Positions 50,173 to 54,644 of a DNA stretch of 54,644 nucleotides are shown one piece after another; the stretch's first letter is position 1, and the number at the start of each line of letters is the position of its first letter. A program made the translations under genes and the position numbers. Source of the DNA: Enterococcus columbae. GTDB taxonomy: Bacteria; Bacillota; Bacilli; Lactobacillales; Enterococcaceae. Under the pieces are notes generated by a model, which saw only the letters and a program-made list of their open reading frames with translations, was not told the origin of the DNA and made no database searches. The stretch covers positions 1 to 54,644 of the forward strand of contig DYWZ01000041.1 of the NCBI GenBank assembly GCA_020742395.1. The letters run 5' to 3'.

Positions 50173-51351
50173 TTAATCATGAAATTTTTCTAACAATTGT
50201 TCTAAAACAAGTCGTTGGTAAATTTTAGGAATTGAAGCTACTTGATCAGCTAGATTTTGCACATATTGACTGACTTGCGGCATATTCTGTTGTAGCTTTA
50301 TTCCCTTTAAAAGATTTTGGCGCATATTTTTCGGTAAACTAATAAAAAAATTACGTTTAAATCCATATTGTAGATATTTCTCTAAACAATAATTTAAACA
50401 AGTCGGTGTAAAACAGTTTAATGGAAACTGTTGAACTTGTTGTAAAAAGACTTCTTGCTTTTGCTTTTTTGTTGGATAATGATTAAGCTTGATGAATTGT
50501 TCAATTAGTTGTTGATATAAAATTTGTCTACTTATTCGTTTTGTCTTCAATAAACGTAGACCCTCTAGTGTATAACATTGCTTATCATTAAGCCAATAAC
50601 CAAAATTATTTTGCAATAAATCGCGGTTAAGATCTTGCATAAAATACTGAAAATTTTCTTGAGTGCCAATGTTTTTTATTGGCTTTGCTAACTGGTGAAA
50701 CGCTTGATTGACTAATTTTATTTCACGTAAAATACTCTGGAAATCTACAATATATATTGGTAAATCTACCTGCTTAAAAGCAGCTAAACGTTTAGCTAAT
50801 TGCATATTTAAAGCAATTGGCTTACGCAAAAAACAATTTCGATAATGAGCAAAACAATAGCGACGCCATAATTCTTGTGGAAAGCGTCGATTATGATGGT
50901 GTAACCATAAAATTTCATCAATGCCAAAATCCACTTGAGATAAACCTTTCTTGATTTCATTGGCAACCTTTGTCGATACTCCCAAATGATCCGAAAAATG
51001 TTGCAAACCCAGATACATTTTTTCTTTATGATTTTTTGAAACCATTACAAACTGATATTTTAACTTTTTTCCACACTTGCAATGTAACCCTGGCGAACTA
51101 TTTGGATATTGATAATCAACAATGTATTCATCAAATTGCCAATCGGTATCTTTGAGATAGTCATAAGTCGTAAAGCGCGAACGTAATTCATATTTTCGAT
51201 GAAGTTCTAATTGCTTTTGTTTTGGTGGCGATAATGCTAAATAATAATCACTTCGTTGTTGTTGACTCAAGGTTTGATGAAATGTTGTTGGATAACTTTC
51301 TAATTTAGTATCGGGATACCATTGAAAATATGTCTCTAAATAATCTTGCAT
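50173..51351 (-). CDS. Hypothetical protein, 392 aa, with a CxCG motif
   Basis: I do not recognise this family. The protein is basic, rich in Gln, Leu, Lys and aromatic residues, and has no signal or membrane segment. Residues 90-140 contain HCKCGKKLKYQFVMVSKNHK, like half of a zinc ribbon, followed by KMYLGLQHFSDHLGVSTKVA and then IDEILWLHHHNRRFPQELW. The C-terminal half is helical with little to classify it. The base composition resembles its neighbours. It lies between the aminotransferase and pepC genes on the same strand. A nucleic-acid-related role is possible from the basic, CxC-containing sequence, but this is a guess. Confidence 0.75.
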   Translation of the reverse strand: MQDYLETYFQWYPDTKLESYPTTFHQTLSQQQRSDYYLALSPPKQKQLELHRKYELRSRFTTYDYLKDTDWQFDEYIVDYQYPNSSPGLHCKCGKKLKYQFVMVSKNHKEKMYLGLQHFSDHLGVSTKVANEIKKGLSQVDFGIDEILWLHHHNRRFPQELWRRYCFAHYRNCFLRKPIALNMQLAKRLAAFKQVDLPIYIVDFQSILREIKLVNQAFHQLAKPIKNIGTQENFQYFMQDLNRDLLQNNFGYWLNDKQCYTLEGLRLLKTKRISRQILYQQLIEQFIKLNHYPTKKQKQEVFLQQVQQFPLNCFTPTCLNYCLEKYLQYGFKRNFFISLPKNMRQNLLKGIKLQQNMPQVSQYVQNLADQVASIPKIYQRLVLEQLLEKFHD

Positions 51352-51369
51352 GACAACCTGTCCTTCTAT

Positions 51370-51409
51370 AAAAAAATGGCCTCTAAAGTATAACCAACTT
51401 TCAAGGCCA
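51370..51409 (-). terminator. Intrinsic terminator downstream of the aminotransferase gene
   Basis: On the minus strand TGGCCT pairs with AGGCCA and, after a mismatch, AAAGT with ACTTT; TTTTTTT follows. It lies 12 bases after the stop codon. Confidence 0.75.
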
Positions 51410-51420
51410 AGTAAACACTA

Positions 51421-52638
51421 TTATTTTTGACGATATGTTTCTAGGAATGTTCGCATCTTATCCATGGTTAATTTTAAATCATCTAGATTTGGTAAATAAA
51501 CAATTCTAAAATGATCAGGTTTCAACCAGTTAAAACCACCGCCATGGACCATTAATACATGATGTTCATGTAAAAAGTCTAAGACAAATTGTTCATCATT
51601 AGTAATGTTAAATTTTTTCGTATCAATTTTTGGAAACATATAAAAGGCTGCCTTTGGCTTAACTGCCGATAATCCAGGTATATCATTCACTGCTTTATAA
51701 ACAAATTCTCGTTGTTCATAAATTCGACCACCAGGTAACAATAATTCATCTACGCTTTGAATCCCACCCAAAGCCGTTTGAATAATTTGTTGTGACAAAA
51801 CATTAGAACATAATCGCATCGAAGCCAACATATTTAAACCTTCGATATAATCTTTCACATGTGTCTTTTTACCTGTTAGCACCATCCAACCAACACGGAA
51901 CCCAGCAACTCGATGAGATTTTGATAAGCCGCCAAAAGTTACTACAAAACAATCTGGTGCCAAAGTTGCAATTGGAATATGTTGATAATCATCCATTACT
52001 AAACGATCATAAATTTCATCAGAAAAAATCATTAATTCAAATTCACGAGCAATCTCTACAATTTGTTCTAAAATTTCTTTTGGATAAACTGCTCCTGTTG
52101 GATTATTTGGGTTGATTAACACAATCGCTTTTGTTTTAGCAGTAATTTTTGCTTTTATATCTGCAATATCTGGATACCATTCACTTTCTTCATCACAGAT
52201 ATAATGCACCGGTTTACCACCAGCCAAAGAAACCGAAGCTGTCCAAAGTGGATAATCTGGCATCGGTACTAAGACTTCATCCCCATCATTACATAAGGCT
52301 TGCATCGACATCGTAATTAATTCACTAACACCATTTCCCGTATAAATATCATTAATCGATAAATTAGGAAATTTCAATAATTGATAATATTGTTCAATCG
52401 CTTTACGTGCTGAAAAAATCCCCTTAGAATCAGAGTAACCTTCAGAATTTCTAACATTCATAATTAAATCACGAATAATTTCGTTAGGAGCTTCAAAACC
52501 AAACGGTGCAGGATTTCCTGTATTTAATTTTAAAATTGAAATGCCATTTTCTTGCATACGTTCCGCTTCTTCTAAAACTGGTCCACGTACGTCATAACTT
52601 ACATGATCTAATTTATGTGATTTTTCAAACTTTCTCAT
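51421..52638 (-). CDS. alaA: Pyridoxal phosphate-dependent aminotransferase (AlaA/AlaT-like)
   Basis: A class I/II aminotransferase of 405 residues, fold type I. It shows INPNNPTGAVYPKE (about 177), FSDEIYDRL (about 202, PLP-binding Asp and Tyr) and the PLP lysine in FGGLSKSHRVAGFRVGW (about 237-253). The N-terminus VSYDVRGPVLEEAERMQENG and closing features are those of the AlaA/AlaT alanine-pyruvate aminotransferase group. Substrate specificity is inferred from that resemblance. It appears monocistronic, with an extended -10 promoter upstream. Confidence 0.88.
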   Translation of the reverse strand: MRKFEKSHKLDHVSYDVRGPVLEEAERMQENGISILKLNTGNPAPFGFEAPNEIIRDLIMNVRNSEGYSDSKGIFSARKAIEQYYQLLKFPNLSINDIYTGNGVSELITMSMQALCNDGDEVLVPMPDYPLWTASVSLAGGKPVHYICDEESEWYPDIADIKAKITAKTKAIVLINPNNPTGAVYPKEILEQIVEIAREFELMIFSDEIYDRLVMDDYQHIPIATLAPDCFVVTFGGLSKSHRVAGFRVGWMVLTGKKTHVKDYIEGLNMLASMRLCSNVLSQQIIQTALGGIQSVDELLLPGGRIYEQREFVYKAVNDIPGLSAVKPKAAFYMFPKIDTKKFNITNDEQFVLDFLHEHHVLMVHGGGFNWLKPDHFRIVYLPNLDDLKLTMDKMRTFLETYRQK

Positions 52639-52701
52639 CTAATTTCCTCTTTTCAATTGTCTAAAACAAAATAGACACTATCAGATAAATGTATTTTTCT
52701 C

Positions 52702-52707
52702 ATTATA
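52702..52707 (-). promoter_or_regulatory. Extended -10 element of the aminotransferase promoter
   Basis: The minus strand reads TGATATAAT, TGn plus a perfect hexamer, 64 bases before the start codon. The -35 is poor (TGCCTA-like). Confidence 0.5.
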
Positions 52708-52783
52708 TCAAATTTATAAATAAATAGGCAGATATTTATTAAAATAAAATAAAAAATTAACGAAAAACATACTAAAACGGCTA

Positions 52784-52824
52784 TTTTAATCTTCATCTAT
52801 TGAAAATTAAAAATAACCGTTTTT
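52784..52824 (-). terminator. Probable terminator downstream of the 250-aa gene
   Basis: AAAACGG and CCGTTTT close a hairpin extended by TATTTTAAT with ATTAAAAATA (imperfect). T runs occur on both sides; it lies 30 bases after the stop codon. Confidence 0.55.
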
Positions 52825-52853
52825 TTAATGTATTTTAATTTGGCCATTATTGT

Positions 52854-53606
52854 TTAATTAAAATATTTTGTATTACGTTTTTCGTGTTGACCATCTTCAA
52901 TCATCGCATCCAATGAACCTAATACTGATTTCTTGCGATTAATTGCGGCTTGTGGTGCTTTAGTCAATTCAGGCTGAGCTTTTTCTCCTTGAGGGACTTT
53001 AAATTTTCTAACAGTCGGCTCACTTTCTTCATGCTTAATTTGATAAGGTGCTAATTCAGTATCAAACAAAAGATAACTTTCTTTACTCTTTTGCATTGCA
53101 TCTAACAAATCACTTTGCTCAACTGCCTCTTTTGGCTGATCTTTAATTAGTGATGCCGGAATATATTTAGGCTTGAAAACCGCTTTTTGATGCACATCTG
53201 AACAATAACTATTTTTTGATTGTTCTTTAGTTGAATCGTTTTGATTTTTTACTTTATACGTCGCATGTAAATGTGAACTACCAAACAAATTTTTACGTCC
53301 AGTTGGACTAACTTCTACTTTAGCATGTCGCGAATAGGTAGGTAGATTTTCGCGATGTTTTTTTAATTCTTCCATCTGTTGTACGCTATGCCCTGCTTTA
53401 TGGGCAACACTTTTATTGCCTCGACGTGAAGTATAGGAATCTTTCATTCGATTGGCTTTGCGATCGATATCTTCATCAGTTAAAATCCAGTCATCTTCAT
53501 ATGAAAAAGGTTTTCTAAAAGTCCCATCTTGAATCTTTACCCCTTCTTCATCAGAAAAAGCTGGGAAACGAAAATGATTTCGTTTAATATCCGTATAATC
53601 ACTCAT
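52854..53606 (-). CDS. Hypothetical low-complexity protein, 250 aa
   Basis: Not recognised. The chain is hydrophilic and rich in Lys, Glu, Ser and Gln, has no signal peptide, membrane segment or cysteine pattern, and is likely largely disordered. Short conserved-looking islands stand out: TDIKRNHFRFPAFSDEEG at the start, DDWILTDEDIDRKANRMKDS (about 38-57), GRKNLFGSSHLHATYKVK (about 103-120) and FKPKYIPASLIKDQPKEA (about 143-160). These may be short binding motifs of a scaffold or adaptor. The ATG follows AAAGGATGAGA, and a promoter is at 53641-53669. Confidence 0.75.
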   Translation of the reverse strand: MSDYTDIKRNHFRFPAFSDEEGVKIQDGTFRKPFSYEDDWILTDEDIDRKANRMKDSYTSRRGNKSVAHKAGHSVQQMEELKKHRENLPTYSRHAKVEVSPTGRKNLFGSSHLHATYKVKNQNDSTKEQSKNSYCSDVHQKAVFKPKYIPASLIKDQPKEAVEQSDLLDAMQKSKESYLLFDTELAPYQIKHEESEPTVRKFKVPQGEKAQPELTKAPQAAINRKKSVLGSLDAMIEDGQHEKRNTKYFN

Positions 53607-53640
53607 TAAATCTCATCCTTTTTTCTTGCTTTCCATCATC

Positions 53641-53669
53641 ATAACATAATCTACAAATTTTATCAGCAA
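53641..53669 (-). promoter_or_regulatory. Probable promoter of the 250-aa gene
   Basis: The minus strand has TTGCTG (53664-53669), a 17-base spacer and TGTTAT (53641-53646), 35 bases before the start codon. Confidence 0.45.
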
Positions 53670-53680
53670 CTTACACATCA

Positions 53681-53731
53681 AAAAACTAGATAAACCATAT
53701 TGTAGCAAACTACAATCAGTTTATCTAGTCT
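53681..53731 (-). terminator. Intrinsic terminator downstream of the broken GH13 gene
   Basis: ACTAGATAAAC (53685-53695) and GTTTATCTAGT (53719-53729) form a perfect outer stem; ATTGTAG and CTACAAT form an inner stem with loop CAAA. TTTTTT follows on the minus strand. Confidence 0.9.
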
Positions 53732-53740
53732 AAAAGCAGT

Positions 53741-54644
53741 TTATAACGTAATATCTACCACTGTTTGTGGATGTAGTAACAATTTATCTAACGATTGCAT
53801 AATCATCCCTTCGACAGCTTATGGTGTATTTAGAAAATGTAGCTCATTTTTTGAGGGATGCTGATTGGTTGAAGATAAATTAAGTACCAACACATTTGCT
53901 TGTTGATTATTATATTGGATTATCCCTAATACATTCTCAGTATACAAAACAGCAAATTCACCTTCGACAAGTACAGATTCCATTTTACGATACTTCAACC
54001 ATCTGTGCCATAGTTGATAAATGGCATGATTTTCGTGTTGCCAAGGGAAAAATTTTCTATTTTCCGGATCTTTTCCACCAAATAACCCAGCTTCATCACT
54101 ATAATAGACACACGGTACACCCGATAAATACATCAATAAAGCCACCGCTTGCTCAAGTTGTTTGATATTACGATTTAATTTAGTCAATACTCGCTCGGTA
54201 TCGTGGGTACCAAGATTATTAAATAAATTATAAAATATGTCTCTTGGATAATTCTCATAAATCGATAAGCCGCTTGTTTAGGGGTGATTTCTTGCATAAT
54301 TACACTTAGTATAATTTTACGTAAAGGATAATTCATGACGCTATGCAAATGATTACCTAAAATATAATTTCTACGATGTTCGTATGAAATCTTATTTGAA
54401 GCATCTTCCCAAACTTCACCTATTAACACCTTGTTTGGATATCGTTCAAGACATGAACGGATTCCTTTAATAAAACTATCAGGTAATTCATCAGCAACAT
54501 CTAAGCGCCAACCATCTATTCCTTGTGATAACCAATAGGCAATGACACTTTCTTTATCACCGTAAATAAACTGCTGATAATGCTTATTTTCTTTATTAAT
54601 TTGAGGTAAATTCTTGATTCCCCTCCAAGATTTATACTCATCAG
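53741..54644 (-). pseudogene. GH13 alpha-glucosidase/neopullulanase gene, frameshifted, with internal stop, cut by window edge
   Basis: The minus-strand frame enters at the right edge (DEYKSWRGIKNLPQINKEN) and shows GH13 region II GWRLDVADELP (nucleophile Asp) and region III LIGEVWEDAS (acid/base Glu). Near 54250-54265 the frame shifts: up to AAYRFM it is one frame, then IYENYPRDIFYNLFNNLGT and HDTERVLTKLN (region IV) continue in another. A TAA at 53819-53821 then interrupts it, after which about 25 further family-like codons (ending LLLHPQTVVDITL) run to a TAA at 53741-53743. The features fit the cyclomaltodextrinase/neopullulanase/maltogenic amylase group acting on maltodextrins in the cytoplasm. 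Two separate lesions make a functional enzyme unlikely, unless they are sequencing errors. Confidence 0.8.

Noticed and set aside
53819..54429. Two separate small genes of 122 and 81 codons at the right edge
   Set aside because: Both translate to consecutive parts of one GH13 enzyme, with catalytic regions in order, so they are fragments of one broken gene.

Overview
The window is low-GC Firmicute DNA (roughly 37% GC by eye) with the gene content and gene order of a lactic acid bacterium close to Enterococcus (Enterococcaceae). Support comes from the ftsW-pycA-ylbF-ylbG-rsmD-coaD-sepM order, the suhB/UPF0223/typA/ylaN cluster, an Enterococcus-type PDH operon whose E2 has two lipoyl domains, DUF1149 and YlbF/YlbG proteins, and a complete pur cluster. 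The species cannot be fixed from the sequence alone. Nearly everything is on the minus strand; proC is the only convincing plus-strand gene.

Layout. 1-248: GC-rich, hairpin-rich end of what looks like an ISL3-type insertion sequence cut by the window edge. 0.4-8.4 kb: murC, a SprT-like protein, tex, a VOC protein, DUF1149, sepM-coaD-rsmD and ylbG-ylbF. 8.6-18.6 kb: pycA, an array of three long palindromic repeats plus a remnant, ftsW, ylaN, an M42 peptidase, typA, an unlisted 50-residue ORF, suhB and UPF0223. 18.7-26.1 kb: a NatA/NatB-like ABC exporter and the pdhABCD operon, followed by a 425-bp control region. 26.6-43.8 kb: a purine block with guaC, an aldo-keto reductase, purCSQLFMNHD, purEKB, and xpt-pbuX under a guanine riboswitch. 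43.9-54.6 kb: GH73 glucosaminidase, an unknown 168-aa protein, DUF939 membrane protein, nagA, proC, tRNA-Leu(GAG), pepC, an unknown 392-aa protein, an alanine-type aminotransferase, an unknown 250-aa low-complexity protein, and a broken GH13 alpha-glucosidase/neopullulanase gene running off the right edge.

How it fits together. purE-K-B and purC-S-Q-L-F-M-N-H-D together encode every step from PRPP to IMP. They form two units, each with its own promoter and an upstream CGAAC-core PurBox-like element. GuaC returns GMP to IMP, and Xpt/PbuX salvage xanthine and guanine. The xpt leader shows the full aptamer, antiterminator and terminator arrangement of a transcription-off guanine switch. PDH and pyruvate carboxylase share the pyruvate node. 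MurC, FtsW, SepM and the GH73 enzyme serve the envelope.

The least explained features are the tandem palindromes directly in front of the pycA ribosome binding site, the 50-aa ORF before typA, the CGAAC motifs embedded in terminators upstream of guaC and xpt, and three proteins of unknown function at 44.6, 50.2 and 52.9 kb.
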